Of a stretch of 64,000 nt of DNA, positions 34,660-46,717 are shown piece by piece; the stretch's first letter is position 1, and each line of letters opens with the position of its first letter. This DNA comes from Mactromeris polynyma. Lineage: Eukaryota; Mollusca; Bivalvia; Venerida; Mactridae. A model generated the notes under the pieces. The model did not search any database, had not been told where the DNA came from, and worked only from the letters and a program-made list of their open reading frames with translations. Location: assembly GCA_032209605.1 (NCBI GenBank), contig JASFXZ010000010.1, positions 6,221,385 to 6,285,384 on the forward strand. Reading direction: 5' to 3'. Both the position numbers and the translations under genes were made by a program.

Positions 34660-36029
34660 AATCCAGGACAGAAATCAATGATAAAGTGCTTATACATACA
34701 CTCGCACTAATTTTGGTACTGAGGACAGAAATCAATGATAAAGTGCTTGTACATACACTCGCACTAATTTTGGTACTGAGGACAGAAATCAATGATAAAG
34801 TGCTTGTACATACACTCGCACTAATTTTGGTACTGAGGACAGAAATCAATGATAAAGTGCTTGTACATACACTCGCACTAATTTTGGTACTGAGGACAGA
34901 AATCAATGATAAAGTGCTTGTACATACACTCGCACTAATTTTGGTACTGAGGACAGAAATCAATGATAAAGTGCTTGTACATACACTCGCACTAATTTTG
35001 GTACTGAGGACAGAAATCAATGATAAAGTGCTTGTACATACACTCGCACTAATTTTGGTACTGAGGACAGAAATCGATGATAAAGTGCTGTACATACACT
35101 CAAACTAATTTTGGTATTGAGGACAGAAATCAATGATAAAGTGCTTGTACATTCACTCACTCTAATTTTGGTACTGAGGACAGAAATCGATGATAAAGTG
35201 CTGTACATACACTCAAACTAATTTTGGTACTGAGGACAGAAATCAATGATAAAGTGCTTGTACATACACTCACACTAATTTTGGTACTGAGGACAGAAAT
35301 CAATGATAAAGTGCTTGTACATACACTCACACTTTTTTTGGTACTGATGACAGAAATCGATGATAAAGTGCTTGTACATACACTCGCACTAATTTTGGTA
35401 CTGAGGACAGAAATCAATGATAAAGTGCTTGTACATACACTCGCACTAATTTTGGTACTGAGGACAGAAATCGATGATAAAGTGCTGTACATACACTCAA
35501 ACTAATTTTGGTATTGAGGACAGAAATCAATGATAAAGTGCTTGTACATTCACTCACTCTAATTTTGGTACTGAGGACAGAAATCGATGATAAAGTGCTG
35601 TACATACACTCAAACTAATTTTGGTACTGAGGACAGAAATCAATGATAAAGTGCTTGTACATACACTCACACTAATTTTGGTACTGAGGACAGAAATCAA
35701 TGATAAAGTGCTTGTACATACACTCACACTTTTTTTGGTACTGAGGACAGAAATCAATGATAAAGTGCTTGTACATACACTCACACTTTTTTTGGTACTG
35801 ATGACAGAAATCGATGATAAAGTGCTTGTACATACACTCACACTAATTTTGGTACTGAGGACAGAAATCAATGATAAAGTGCTTGTACATACACTCACAC
35901 TTTTTTTGGTACTGATGACAGAAATCGATGATAAAGTGCTTGTACATACACTCACACTAATTTTGGTACTGATGACAGAAATCGATGATAAAGGGCTTGT
36001 ACATACACTCTCACTAATTTTGGTACTGA
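34660..36029 (+). repeat. 57-bp minisatellite with higher-order blocks, about 24 units
   Basis: The consensus contains GACAGAAATCAATGATAAAG followed by TGCTTGTACATACACTC and ACTAATTTTGGTACTGAG, 57 bp in total. The first seven units are nearly identical. Further right, variant units mix: ATCGATGA for ATCAATGA, a one-base loss in GTGCTGTACAT, and CACTTTTTTTGG for CACTAATTTTGG. A block of about 397 bp (seven units) is itself duplicated (about 35045-35235 matches 35442-35630). Because 57 is a multiple of three and the unit lacks stops, long open frames appear on both strands (34686-35108 +, 34598-35095 -, 35554-35955 -, 35621-36067 +). They are artefacts. Confidence 0.95.
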
Positions 36030-36060
36030 CACGGACCTATATACTGTATATAGGTCCGTG
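36030..36060. repeat. Perfect 31-bp palindrome at the satellite edge
   Basis: The arms CACGGACCTATATAC (36030-36044) and GTATATAGGTCCGTG (36046-36060) are exact inverted copies around a single T. It sits directly at the end of the 57-bp array. The right-arm sequence recurs once, in the same orientation, at 45360-45374. Confidence 0.95.
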
Positions 36061-36847
36061 GTACTGAGGACTGTTTTAATTGCGACTGTAGTAACATGTA
36101 TCAGGATCAACAACAACAGCACGATTTTTTTATTATTCTAAACAAATGCATGTACTGACATACATACGATTTAATGATATGATAATAGTGTATAGTTATA
36201 CCAGAAGTGCTGGGTAGTAGTCCGTTAAAAGCATCAGTACATTTGAATGAAATTATTCTGACAGAAAATGCTTCGATATAACAGAAGTTCATGCAAATTA
36301 ATAGTTGTCATTTAATATATTCTGTGCATGTACTTTCAAATTCCAACATATGTGGAAAATATGGCATATTTCGCCTGATGTTATCGACTTTACCAACTGA
36401 CATACTACTTTGGCGAAATTTGATCTCCAAAGAGTGAATAATATGTGACGTCTTGTACATGTAATACATGTCTATAGCATAATATAGGAGAGGCATTGTT
36501 ACATATTTGCACACTGAATGAAGCGCAAAATAATGAAACTTCAAGTCTGCATATTACAGTTGGCATAACTTTCGTTTCTCAAATACAGTGAACAAATTTT
36601 CATGTAATAAATGATACGAATTTAAGAAAAAGGGTTTATATGCCGACTTAAAATTTGGCATTCTAGTATTGTACATAGTAGAGCTACTCTATCGACTTTC
36701 ACAAATAAAATACAATGTACCTATTTATCGTCATGGTTGACCACGCGTGACGGCGAGTACGATTTTCAACTTTTGGCACGAGGATCACGTGTACTGTGTA
36801 CTAAGGGGTAAATTTCATTTCAATGCAATCCACGATGTACGTCCAAC
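36061..36847. other. Unique stretch, nothing recognised
   Basis: Short open frames only (36107-36292 and 36308-36544, minus strand), without recognisable similarity. The last 130 bp are somewhat richer in CpG and lead into the candidate exon below. Confidence 0.35.
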
Positions 36848-36922
36848 ATGAAGTCAAGAATGACCACTGAAGAACGCGCCAGGGCCGTCGGTATGATTGA
36901 TGCTGGTACGCCGATTCAACAG
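36848..36922 (+). CDS. Possible first exon of a transposase-like helix-turn-helix protein
   Basis: An ATG at 36848 opens 25 codons containing MTTEERARAVGMIDAG and ends in CAG before GTATGA, a good splice donor in phase 0. The peptide resembles the start of the N-terminal helix-turn-helix of Tc1-like transposases, where (T)xxERxRAVGMLxAG-type openings are common; this is recall of the family, not an alignment. No downstream exon with the rest of the DNA-binding or DDE domain was found. It may be an orphan fragment of an element or a chance match. Confidence 0.3.
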
Positions 36923-38209
36923 GTATGACTTACTTTATAAATTGATTAATAGAATTTGGAAAATAATTACAAAATATATAATCATTTTTGTATTATTTAC
37001 CACTTTTTTTAAATATTTCTGGTTGCCGTCTGTTCAATAGGCGCAAATGTGTACATTTGTTTCTGTTCGTTTATCATATAAAGTTTAGACGAAATACCAA
37101 GTGGACGTTTATATCAGGACAGAATTGAATACAAATATCCATTTCATCAGGGAAGTTGTGTAAAGTGATCAGCTGACTTTGTTCGACATGTTTTCCAGAA
37201 GTGTCGCGCGCTCGGTCACAGTGCATTAAATTGTAATAGAATGTAATGAGAGCCTTAATTCCCCTCTATTAGTTAATCGTATTGCTATATTATCAACCTA
37301 TCAAATATTGTTTCCAAGTCTACCATCCTAATACATCGCCCGTTACTGCATTAAATCATCCGGGATGAACAGCGGCGCATAAAATCCCGTCTGCTCTCAG
37401 ATCTAAGCACAGGTTGGTTTTAAGTATATTCAAAGCCGCCTGAAATTAAATGGAATACTGAGTTTCGTCTTTGCTTTTCCGGCTGTTTAGAAAAAAATAC
37501 AACTGTCATAGTCTTACATATTCCCATTACAGTCTAGAGTTTAGCCCCAGAATTTCCATCAGAACTGATCTGAGCCATTATCATATCTCCTGAATCACCG
37601 TGAAGTCAATTAGGGGTCAGTATGGCTAGATTAACAGCATGCAACCAATTAATTTCTGATCACCTTCTGATAAGCCAAAATATAAACAACTGACGAGGTT
37701 TGTTCAATGTATGTGGTTTGTAAATTTCATGGTGGAAAGTTTGGGATCATCTTTTTATGCCCCCACTCTTTCAGGGGGACATATATATAGATTGGCCCTT
37801 GTTTGTTGGCAGATCTAAATTCGATTTCATTTTACCCCCGCGTAGTTTACATTAACCCTCACTGATCGAGCTTTTGTGGTAATTTTCAATTGTTTGAAAT
37901 CTTGGTCAGTTATTTGAATAAAAATGATGAAATATTCAAAATTGAAAGCTAATCTCAAACTACAAAAATAAATAAAAAATAAATGTTAATTACACTGCAG
38001 TTAAGGTTGTTGGTGTTGCTGCTATCGTTGTCGTTCATGCTGCTGAAGTTGTTTTCTTGTTGTTTTGATGCTTATCATTATTACTTATATCATTAATTGT
38101 TTTTTTTTCAATGTATGCTTGGGAAATATATATAGATAAGCATAGATAAGGGAATGAGGTAATTTGACATTTATTTCATCCTACCTCCCAGTAACATGAA
38201 AGTGATTTT
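36923..38209. other. Mostly unique stretch with a dispersed-repeat fragment
   Basis: Nothing gene-like was recognised. At about 37757-37840 a TTTTTATGCCCCC...GGGGGACATA foldback followed by GATTGGCCCTTGTTTGTTGG looks like one end of a dispersed repeat I associate with molluscs. Confidence 0.4.
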
Positions 38210-41200
38210 GACAATGGTCCTATATGTGTTTGCCCATAATGTTCCTATATGTGTTTGCCCATAATGTTCCGATATGTGTTTGCTCATAATGTTCCTATAT
38301 GTGTTTGCCCATAATGGTCCTATATGTGTTTGCCCATAATGGTCCTATATGTGTTTGTCCATAATGTTCCTATATGTGTTTGCCCATAATGTTCCTATAT
38401 GTGTTTGCCCATAATGTTCCGATATGTGTTTGCTCATAATGTTCCTATATGTGTTTGCCCATAATGGTCCTATATGTGTTTGCCCATAATGTTCCTATAT
38501 GTGTTTGCCCATAATGTTCCGATATGTGTTTGCTCATAATGTTCCTATATGTGTTTGCCCATAATGGTCCTATATGTGTTTGCCCATAATGGTCCTATAT
38601 GTGTTTGCCCACAATGTTCCTATATGTGTTTGCCCATAATGGTCCTATATGTGTTTGCCCATAATGGTCCCATATGTGTTTGCCCACAATGGTCCCATAT
38701 GTGTTTGCCCATAATGGTCCCATATGTGTTTGCCCATGATGTTCCCATATGTGTTTGCCCATAATGGTCCCATATGTGTTTGCCCATAATGGACCTATAT
38801 GTGTTTGCTCATAATGTTCCTATATGTGTTTGCTCATAATGTTCCTATATGTGTTTGCCCATAATGGTCCGATATGTGTTTGCCCATAATGGTCCTATAT
38901 GTGTTTGCCCATAATGGTCCTATATGTGTTTGCTCATAATGTTCCTATATGTGTTTGCCCATAATGTTCCTATATGTGTTTGCTCATAATGTTCCTATAT
39001 GTGTTTGCTCATAATGTTCCTATATGTGTTTGCCCATAATGTTCCTATATGTGTTTGCTCATAATGTTCCTATATGTGTTTGCCCATAATGTTCCTATAT
39101 GTGTTTGCCCATAATGTTCCTATATGTGTTTGCTCATAATGTTCCTATATGTGATTGCCCATAATGGTCCGATATGTGTTTGCCCATAATGGTCCTATAT
39201 GTGTTTGCCCATAATGGTCCTATATGTGTTTGCCCATAATGTTCCTATATGTGTTTGCTCTTAATGTTCCTATATGTGTTTGCTCCTAATGTTCCTATAT
39301 GTGTTTGCTCTTAATGTTCCTATATGTGTTTGCCCATAATGGTCCTATATGTGTTTGCCCATAATGGTCCTATATGTGTTTGCCCATAATGGTCCTATAT
39401 GTGTTTGCTCTTAATGTTCCTATATGTGTTTGCTCCTAATGTTCCTATATGTGTTTGCTCTTAATGTTCCTATATGTGTTTGCCCATAATGTTCCTATAT
39501 GTGTTTGCTCATAATGTTCCTATATGTGTTTGCTCATAATGTTCCTATATGTGGTTGCCCATAATGGTCCTATATGTGTTTGCCCATAATGGTCCGATAT
39601 GTGTTTGCTCATAATGTTCCTATATGTGTTTGCTCATAATGGTCCTATATGTGTTTGCCCATAATGTTCCTATATGTGTTTGCTCATAATGGTCCTATAT
39701 GTGTTTGCTCATAATGTTCCTATATGTGTTTGCCCATAATGTTCCTAGATGTGTTTGCCCATAATGTTCCTATATGTGTTTGCTCATAATGTTCCTATAT
39801 GTGTTTGCCCATAATGTTCCTATATGTGTTTGCTCATAATGTTCCTACATGTATATGTGTTTGCTCATAATGTTCCTATATGTGTTTGCTCATAATGTTC
39901 CTATATGTGTTTGCCCATAATGGTCCTATATGTGTTTGCCCATAATGGTCCGATATGTGTTAGCCCATAATGTTCCTATATATGTGTTTGCTCATAATGT
40001 TCCTATATGTGTTTGCTCATAATGGTCCTATATGTGTTTGCCCATAATGTTCCTATATGTGTTTGCCCATAATGTTCCTAGATGTGTTTGCCCATAATGT
40101 TCCTATATGTGTTTGCTCATAATGTTCCTATATGTGTTTGCCCATAATGTTCCTATATGTGTTTGCTCATAATGTTCCTACATGTATATGTGTTTGCCCA
40201 CAATGGTCCCATATGTGTTGCCCATAATGGTCCCATATGTGTTTGCCCACAATGGTCCCATATGTGTTTGCCCATAATGGTCCCATATGTGTTTGCCCAT
40301 GATGTTCCCATATGTGTTTGCCCATAATGGTCCCATATGTGTTTGCCCATAATGGACCTATATGTGTTTGCTCATAATGTTCCTATATGTGTTTGCCCAT
40401 AATGGTCCGATATGTGTTTGCCCATAATGGTCCTATATGTGTTTGCCCATAATGGTCCTATATGTGTTTGCTCATAATGTTCCTATATGTGTTTGCCTAT
40501 AATGTTCCTATATGTGTTTGCTCATAATGTTCCTATATGTGTTTGCTCATAATGTTCCTATATGTGTTTGCCCATAATGTTCCTATATGTGTTTGCTCAT
40601 AATGTTCCTATATGTGTTTGCCCATAATGTTCCTATATGTGTTTGCCCATAATGTTCCTATATGTGTTTGCTCATAATGTTCCTATATGTGTTTGCCCAT
40701 AATGGTCCGATATGTGTTTGCCCATAATGGTCCTATTGTGTTTGCCCATAATGGTCCTATATGTGTTTGCCCATAATGTTCCTATATGTGTTTGCTCTTA
40801 ATGTTCCTATATGTGTTTGCTCCTAATGTTCCTATATGTGTTTGCTCTTAATGTTCCTATATGTGTTTGCCCATAATGGTCCTATATGTGTTTGCCCATA
40901 ATGGTCCTATATGTGTTTGCCCATAATGGTCCTATATGTGTTTGCTCTTAATGTTCCTATATGTGTTTGCTCCTAATGTTCCTATATGTGTTTGCTCTTA
41001 ATGTTCCTATATGTGTTTGCCCATAATGTTCCTATATGTGTTTGCTCATAATGTTCCTATATGTGTTTGCTCATAATGTTCCTATATGTGGTTGCCCATA
41101 ATGGTCCTATATGTGTTTGCCCATAATGGTCCGATATGTGTTTGCTCATAATGTTCCTATATGTGTTTGCTCATAATGGTCCTATATGTGTTTGCCCATA

Positions 41201-43127
41201 ATGTTCCTATATGTGTTTGCTCATAATGGTCCTATATGTGTTTGCTCATAATGTTCCTATATGTGTTTGCCCATAATGTTCCTAGATGTGTTTGCCCATA
41301 ATGTTCCTATATGTGTTTGCTCATAATGTTCCTATATGTGTTTGCCCATAATGTTCCTGTATGTGTTTGCTCATAATGTTCCTATATGTGTTTGCCCATA
41401 ATGTTCCTATATGTGTTTGCTCATAATGTTCCTATATGTGTTTGCCCATAATGTTCCTATATGTGTTTGCCCATAATGTTCCTATATGTGTTTGCTCATA
41501 ATGTTCCTATATGTGTTTGCCCATAATGGTCCGATATGTGTTTGCCCATAATGGTCCTATATGTGTTTGCCCATAATGGTCCTATATGTGTTTGCTCATA
41601 ATGTTCCTATATGTGTTTGCTCATAATGTTCCTATATGTGTTTGCCCATAATGTTCCTATATGTGTTTGCTCATAATGTTCCTATATGTGTTTGCCCATA
41701 ATGTTCCTATATGTGTTTGCTCATAATGTTCCTATATGTGTTTGCCCATAATGTTCCTATATGTGTTTGCCCATAATGTTCCTATATGTGTTTGCTCCTA
41801 ATGTTCCTATATGTGTTTGCTCTTAATGTTCCGATATGTGTTTGCCCATAATGGTCCTATATGTGTTTGCCCATAATGGTCCTATATGTGTTTGCTCATA
41901 ATGTTCCTATATGTGTTTGCCCATAATGGTCCTATATGTGTTTGCTCATAATGTTCCTATATGTGTTTGCCCATAATGGTCCGATATGTGTTTGCTCATA
42001 ATGTTCCTATATGTGTTTGCTCATAATGGTCCTATATGTGTTTGCCCATAATGTTCCTATATGTGTTTGCTCATAATGGTCCTATATGTGTTTGCTCATA
42101 ATGTTCCTATATGTGTTTGCCCATAATGTTCCTAGATGTGTTTGCCCATAATGTTCCTATATGTGTTTGCTCATAATGTTCCTACATGTATATGTGTTTG
42201 CTCATAATGGTCCTATATGTGTTTGCTCATAATGTTCCTATATGTGTTTGCCCATAATGTTCCTATATGTGTTTGCCCATAATGTTCCTATATATGTTTG
42301 CCCATAATGTTCCTATATGTGTTTGCTCATAATGTTCCTATATGTGTTTGCTCATAATGTTCCTATATGTGTTTGCTCATAATGTTCCTATATGTGTTTG
42401 CCCATAATGGTCCTATATGTGTTTGCCCATAATGGTCCGATATGTGTTAGCCCATAATGTTCCTATATATGTGTTTGCTCATAATGTTCCTATATGTGTT
42501 TGCTCATAATGTTCCTATATGTGTTTGCCCATAATGGTCCTATATGTGTTTGCCCATAATGTTCCTATATGTGTTTGCTCATAATGTTCCTATATGTGTT
42601 TGCTCATAATGTTCCTATATGTGTTTGCCCATAATGGTCCTATATGTGTTTGCCCATAATGGTCCGATATGTGTTAGCCCATAATGTTCCTATATATGTG
42701 TTTGCTCATAATGTTCCTATATGTGTTTGCTCATAATGTTCCTATATGTGTTTGCTCATAATGTTCCTATATGTGTTTGCTCATAATGTTCCTATATGTG
42801 TTTGCTCATAATGTTCCTACATGTATATGTGTTTGCTCATAATGTTTCTATATGTGTTTGCTCATAATGTTCCTATATGTGTTTGCTCATAATGTTCCTA
42901 CATGTATACGTGTTTGCTCATAATGTTCCTATATGTGTTTGCTCATAATGTTCCTATATGTGTTTGCTCATAATGTTCCTATATGTGTTTGCTCATAATG
43001 TTCCTACATGTATACGTGTTTGCTCAGAATGTTCCTATATGTGTTTGCTCATAATGTTCCTATATGTGTTTGCTCATAATGTTCCTATATGTGTTTGCCC
43101 ATAATGTTCCTATATGTGTTTGCCCAT
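38210..43127 (+). repeat. 25-bp satellite array, about 195 units, with higher-order structure
   Basis: The unit is TATATGTGTTTGCCCATAAT followed by GTTCC or GGTCC, period 25 bp, over 4.9 kb. The main variants are CCCATAAT/CTCATAAT, GTTCC/GGTCC and CCTATATG/CCGATATG/CCCATATG. Rare variants recur at a fixed distance: GCCCATGATGTTCCC at about 38731 and 40294, the CTCTTAATG/CTCCTAATG triplet at about 39257 and 40792, and GTGGTTGCCC at about 39551 and 41087. This shows that a block of about 1.54-1.56 kb was duplicated. Insertions of the type CTACATGTATATGTG recur near 39845, 40178, 42180, 42818, 42900 and 43005. Open frames inside (38549-38764, 40153-40350, 43064-43258) are repeat translations. 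Confidence 0.97.
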
Positions 43128-43278
43128 ATTGGTCCCATACTGAGCCAACATTGGTCACATGTTGGACTCATATCAATGCCCATATGGGTCCCATGCAAAT
43201 CCCTGTTGCACTTTCCATCCTGGGACCCACATGGGCTGCCCATATAGGGCGCATATAGAAATCGTCATTGGCCCCAAA
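43128..43278 (+). repeat. Conserved tail of the 25-bp satellite element, copy 1
   Basis: A non-repeated segment of 151 bp starts with ATTGGTCCCATACTGAGCC and ends in GGCCCCAAA. It contains CCCATATGGG and GCCCATATAGGGCGC. It is present again, with only four differences, after the second 25-bp array at 55283-55433. Beyond it, TGTGTCCCATATAATTTGTTGGCTGGGTA (43277-43305; described, not quoted further) may be the true element end, absent from copy 2. Confidence 0.9.
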
Positions 43279-43305
43279 TGTGTCCCATATAATTTGTTGG
43301 CTGGG

Positions 43306-43620
43306 TATAAATAAGGTTATAAATTAATAAGGTTGTCGTCATATAGTACAGACGCCAATATTTCATAGCAAGAATATCGCTGAAATTGTTCATGTATGCT
43401 ACCATTAGCATTGCAATGAATAATTAAATGTAAACAAGACAACCGCTGTTTAAATCCAGTCGGTGGGGTATGGTTCCGATCGTAGTTTTTTTCCGTCAGT
43501 TTAAACTGTATCTACAACGTTAAAAGTAGGAGTTTTGCATGCATTATGGTGGACTTTATGCATAATATCATAATGATTACCTATATCTGTCAAGTCTAAC
43601 CGTGAGCGCTCGGATGGTCT
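43306..43620. other. Unique spacer
   Basis: Nothing recognised between the 25-bp satellite element and the next candidate transposon. Confidence 0.4.
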
Positions 43621-43667
43621 CAGGCCCGGATCCAGAAATTCCCGACTGGGGGGGCCAAACATGATGA

Positions 43668-43691
43668 ATATATATATATATATATATATAT
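43668..43691. repeat. (TA)n microsatellite
   Basis: An uninterrupted TA run of about 24 bases just inside the left end of the candidate transposon. Confidence 0.95.
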
Positions 43692-43880
43692 GAAATGGTG
43701 GCTTCTGGTGCATTTCGGGGTCTAAATTTTGAGGACTCTTTCATGTGAATTGCACTAGTATTATCTGGTAATTAATAGACATACAGAAAGACCAAATCAT
43801 ACAAGTACCAACATTTTAACAATTTTCTAGGGGACAGCCCCCCCCCCCCCTCCCCTGTACCTACTCACAGACAGCCTTCA
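43692..43880 (+). repeat. 190-bp direct repeat, copy 1
   Basis: Starts GAAATGGTGGCTTCTGGTGC and ends near CAGACAGCCTTCA. It matches about 44329-44502 with point differences and a shorter C-run in copy 2. A C-tract (43839-43850) sits near its right end. Confidence 0.85.
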
Positions 43881-44328
43881 CGATAATATTTCGTCTTCCT
43901 CGAATCGCATTGAAATCAGAAACATTATTTCTAACTGGATTTCAACGGATTTAAAATAAAACTTCGTTTGTAACCGGAAGAAAACATTTTCAACTAATTC
44001 CGGCTTCCAAATAATAGAATACAGAGGTTTGATGAGCAGACCCGCGTTCAGTAAAGGATAACGTTTCGGTTAGGCAATGCTCGTAACTGATCGGCCTCAT
44101 ATCCAATTTAACGTTTGCAATCCATTTATCACTTTAAGTAAGTAGTATGTAAAGACCACCGATAGTAAAGGTCTTCATGAATCATCTTGCCCAGTGTGGG
44201 TATGAGTATTTTTTTACATTAAACTGAATACTGGAGTAACAGTGTAAATAAGTGAGATAAGACCAAAAGTAGGAAGTCAATAGTGTAACAGAATATATCC
44301 GTAACCTTTTTTTTCAAATATATGTATA

Positions 44329-44502
44329 TGAAATGGTGGCTTCTGTTGTATTTCAGGGTCAAACTTTTAAGACTCATTCTCGAGAATTGCACTAGTATTA
44401 TCTTGTAAAAAATACAGAACGTCCAAATGATACAAGTACCAACATTTTAACAAATTTCCAGGGGACAGCCCCTCCTGTACCTACTCCCAGTCAGCCTTCA
44501 GT
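44329..44502 (+). repeat. 190-bp direct repeat, copy 2
   Basis: Starts GAAATGGTGGCTTCTGTTGT and contains TGATACAAGTACCAACATTT and CAGGGGACAGCCCCTCCTGT. It lies about 640 bp from copy 1 in the same orientation. Confidence 0.85.
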
Positions 44503-45494
44503 ACAAATCCTTGTCACAGGTGAATAAGGGGCCATTTCGTCATAAACTCTGTGAAATAGTGTAGATATTAAAACTTTCGGGCTGATTTGGCAGAAGTTGA
44601 CTATTTTTAATGTCCAAATTGAACATTAGCACACTTTTAAACTGTATTAACTGGTTACCGCCTAAAGTATATACTTAAACTACTAACAGGTTTATGTATG
44701 CTCCCTGAAATACAGGGCGAATTTGTTAACCTAGTTAAGGCTTGAGGTTTCAGTTTTGTTGTAGTTTGGTTGAAAAACTTAAACCAGTTATGATTAAGAG
44801 TTGCAAACAAACAGATGGTTTAGTCGAATACAAATGACCCATATGATTTTGACGAACTTAGTGTCAGAAGACCATAACGATTGAGTTGACACAGTCGCAT
44901 CAAAATCTAATTTCATTTACTGCAGTTTTGTGATTGCAGGCAGATTGGTGCTCGATAAGAAAGTCAGATTGGAGAAATTTGTTACTTCTGTTTTGCAACA
45001 TTACAATGTGGAAGATTTTATAGCCAGGTTCCGATTAAGCAGACATACATTTGACCTGTAGGTTCGACTGTAGGTTGGTGATTTACAATAACATACATTT
45101 ACTACATTATATACCAATCGTTGTAGCTTAATGCGCAAAATATATATACATACATGTTCATGTTTCAAGTGGTGTAACATAACAAAAGGAAAAATGTAAT
45201 CTCCAGTACATGAATAATTTGTCGTTTTTATTAACGTTAAGGTATTTTTATTAGCTATCTCAATAACATCTAAGTAGTTATGTTTCAAATTCAAATATAT
45301 CTTTCAGAAACATGACAGTTAATGTCCGGAACGCCTCTATATAGTATTAAAACCTCCAAGTATATAGGTCCGTGATATCACATTGCAAAACTTGCTTGTA
45401 TGAAAGGACCTTATGACTCGGTAAAGCCGCGGTAATACGAACGTATTCAAAATAAAAAGAAAACCATTGTGTGTTTAGTTTGAATACAAATTCT
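44503..45494. other. Unique stretch, nothing recognised
   Basis: Minus-strand frame 45001-45294 (97 codons) shows no domain. The sequence GTATATAGGTCCGTG at 45360-45374 repeats one arm of the 36.03-kb palindrome. Confidence 0.35.
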
Positions 45495-45570
45495 TTATAG
45501 ATAGATAGTTTATTTCAAGATTGTAGGCCTTTGGCCCATGAATCACATGTATAATACAGAGAATATAATA
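45495..45570 (-). repeat. LINE/SINE-like 3' end
   Basis: Read on the minus strand, a GGGCCAAAGGCCTAC hairpin-like motif is followed by AATAAACTATCTATCTA. A short stem followed by simple ATCTATCTA repeats is the usual form of LINE/SINE 3' ends. It could be the 3' terminus of the LINE whose coding part starts at 48.0 kb, separated by about 1.1 kb of other sequence. That link is inference. Confidence 0.4.
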
Positions 45571-45847
45571 TAAAGTCACATGTAAACACAGTACATATAA
45601 TATTCAGCATAAATTGTACAATAGTAATTATAATTATTGATCTATTCCGGTGAATGACAGTTACAGACTAGAATAACATTTATAAATCTAGTAAGATAAC
45701 ATGTCGTATAACTAAGTTAAGATAACTCGATAGTAAACACGACAATACCCACTTTCTAATACATGTAAAGCAGCTTACGGTCATTATCAGACCTATTATC
45801 TTCAGGATTAGTATTAAATTTAGATTAAATGTCGCTCACAGTAGACA

Positions 45848-45930
45848 GTAGCGATAGCTCAGTTGGAAGCGCTTCTGACTAGTAACTTCGACCAATAGAT
45901 AGGGTGTGAGTTCGAGGCATTCCTGCCTCC
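45848..45930 (+). repeat. tRNA-like sequence, degenerate (SINE head or tRNA pseudogene)
   Basis: GCGATAGCTCAGTTGG supplies an A box (45853-45866). GAGTTCGAGGC (45908-45918) supplies a B box. Between them TTCTGACTAGTAACTTCGA resembles an anticodon arm with loop CTAGTAA (Thr AGT-like), but its 3' strand no longer pairs. The acceptor ends also fail to pair. It is not a functional tRNA gene. Confidence 0.5.
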
Positions 45931-46353
45931 CATTTTTATGGACAATATGTTTTTATCCCTTACTCAGTGCTTGTCAAGTACTTGTTGTTTGTCGTTTCTG
46001 TCTGGGGTTTTTTTATCGTCTAATTGCTTTTTCGTTAAATCAAACGTGTTTAATGATGGCTATAGCGTCGTTGCTAAAATGTTCATTTGAACCCCTTACG
46101 TTTTTCGAAGTAGCCATATCAACTTGGTTCCATATACTGTGAGTGTGTAGCGATAAATGTACATGCACATCTACTGCACGATGATATCGTGCACTTATTA
46201 TGAAACCATATCGGTATTACTGAATAGCTTATAAATGCACATGCTATACAGTGTTTTTAATTAATGATATTCGAGCGAACATTAATTAGTATAAGTTGTG
46301 TAAGTACAACTGTAGATGACCAACGAAATATATAATATTGCAATTGAAAAAAA

Positions 46354-46450
46354 ACAACCTCCCGATGTTCTCGAACTCGGACGCAAAACTAAAAAGCTTA
46401 ATTAGCATTTTAAGGCGCGGACGTGCTACCATCTGAGCTATCACGGCTGT
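46354..46450 (-). repeat. tRNA-like sequence, degenerate, minus strand
   Basis: On the minus strand GTGATAGCTCAGATGGTAGC forms an A box and GAGTTCGAGAAC a B box, with a longer than usual insert between them. It faces the tRNA-like segment at 45.85 kb. Read as a SINE head or pseudogene. Confidence 0.45.
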
Positions 46451-46717
46451 TGGTTTTATGGAATCAATATCACAATATATAGTTTTGCTTGTTATTTGAT
46501 TTACCTATTTTGATCAATATAGGTGGTCAAACCATGTAAACATTGCGTGACGTCACTCTCAACTTATCGTGGTATACTTATAATAACATTGAATATATCT
46601 GATTTGTATCAATAATAGTACTACAACGTTTTGAAAAGGTTTAGTAATTTACAGTACAGAACATGAGTGGAGAAAGGTTAGTTAAGATAACATACGTTAT
46701 CTCGTCTTTCAAAGCTC

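Noticed and set aside
34598..36067. Long open frames (up to 165 codons) on both strands encoding 19-residue repeats
   Set aside because: They come from a stop-free 57-bp tandem unit whose length is a multiple of three; identical logic holds on both strands, so there is no coding evidence.
38210..43127. CRISPR-like look of regularly repeated short units
   Set aside because: Units are directly adjacent without unique spacers, the genome is animal, and there are no cas genes; it is a satellite.
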